Source: Roseburia sp.
GTDB lineage: Bacteria > Bacillota > Clostridia > Lachnospirales > Lachnospiraceae
NCBI GenBank assembly: GCA_030844625.1
Contig: JAUUNJ010000161.1
Span: forward strand, 1-6,204
Length of the DNA: 6,204 bases
Direction of reading: 5' to 3'
Shown piece after piece: positions 6,125 to 6,204 of the stretch. The number at the start of each line of letters is the position of its first letter. Position 1 is the stretch's first letter. The notes under the pieces are model-generated. The model was not told the origin of the DNA. It made no database searches and worked only from the letters and a program-made list of their open reading frames with translations. The position numbers and the translations under genes were made by a program.

Positions 6125-6204
6125 TTAATTTTGCATTTTTATTTGCTGTCCCTGAATGAGCGGATATGTCATCAGCTTATCACTGTTCAGATTTTCTTTA
6201 TACA
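6125..6204 (-). CDS. Possible 3' end of an upstream gene (25 codons visible)
   Basis: On the - strand one frame is open from the window edge (first full codon 6202-6200) to a TAA at 6127-6125, encoding 25 residues that end in IQGQQIKMQN. The other two - strand frames near the edge stop early. A run this short can easily occur by chance, and the peptide matches no family that I recognise. If real, the gene would end about 20 bases before the operon's -35 box, leaving no room for a separate terminator other than the operator repeat itself. Confidence 0.3.
   Translation of the reverse strand, partial: YKENLNSDKLMTYPLIQGQQIKMQN

Noticed and set aside
6156..6204. Start of a + strand gene at the ATGs of 6156 or 6166
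   Set aside because: Both frames are open to the edge, but neither has a Shine-Dalgarno sequence, and a stop codon stands immediately before the first ATG. Fewer than 17 codons are visible.
1..6204. tRNA or rRNA genes, CRISPR arrays, insertion sequences, prophage or plasmid functions
   Set aside because: No repeat-spacer pattern, transposase or integrase reading frame, or tRNA-like folded segment was seen. Almost all of the window is filled by the five genes described.

Overview
This AT-rich window, with strong AGGAGG-type ribosome binding sites, looks like the chromosome of a low-GC Gram-positive bacterium. My best guess is a gut-type Clostridia/Lachnospiraceae member, inferred from protein style and gene order rather than from any marker gene. 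It holds one gene cut by the left edge on the + strand and, facing it, a compact four-gene operon on the - strand read from right to left.

Left part (1-799, +): the 3' portion of a calcineurin-like metallophosphoesterase gene whose start lies outside the window. The reading frame is open to base 2 and contains the first metal-binding motif (Asp-x-His), so the first in-frame start codon inside the window is not the true start. A hairpin at 818-843 lies between the two converging transcription units and has T-rich sequence on both sides, so it probably terminates both.

Main part (936-6020, -): a MarR-type regulator (5355-6020), then two half-size ABC exporter genes (3519-5261 and 1718-3526, overlapping by 8 bases), then a short-chain dehydrogenase/reductase (936-1697, starting 20 bases after the second ABC gene). 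The two ABC proteins show the complementary asymmetry of heterodimeric exporters. The first has a degenerate Walker B (Asp for the catalytic Glu) and Gln for the switch His, but a canonical LSGGQ. The second has the catalytic Glu and His, but a non-canonical ISQGQ signature. Together they predict one active and one degenerate ATP site.

Regulation can be read in the sequence. In front of the regulator is a near-consensus promoter (TTGACA, 17-base spacer, TAAAAT). A perfect 15-bp inverted repeat flanks its spacer: one arm covers the -35 and the other touches the -10 and covers the predicted start site. This is the layout expected for an autorepressed MarR operon. The regulator has a Cys/His-rich N-terminus and a His-rich C-terminal tail, which suggests metal or redox sensing. 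Between the regulator and the first ABC gene, a perfect 10-bp hairpin followed by UUUU sits just upstream of the ribosome binding site and may tune exporter expression. The working model is a signal-responsive efflux operon with a co-transcribed NAD(P)-dependent reductase. The exported substrate cannot be read from the sequence.

Right edge (6125-6204): possibly the last 25 codons of another - strand gene, weakly supported. No RNA genes, mobile elements or CRISPR arrays were seen, and no gene-free stretch exceeds 300 bases.
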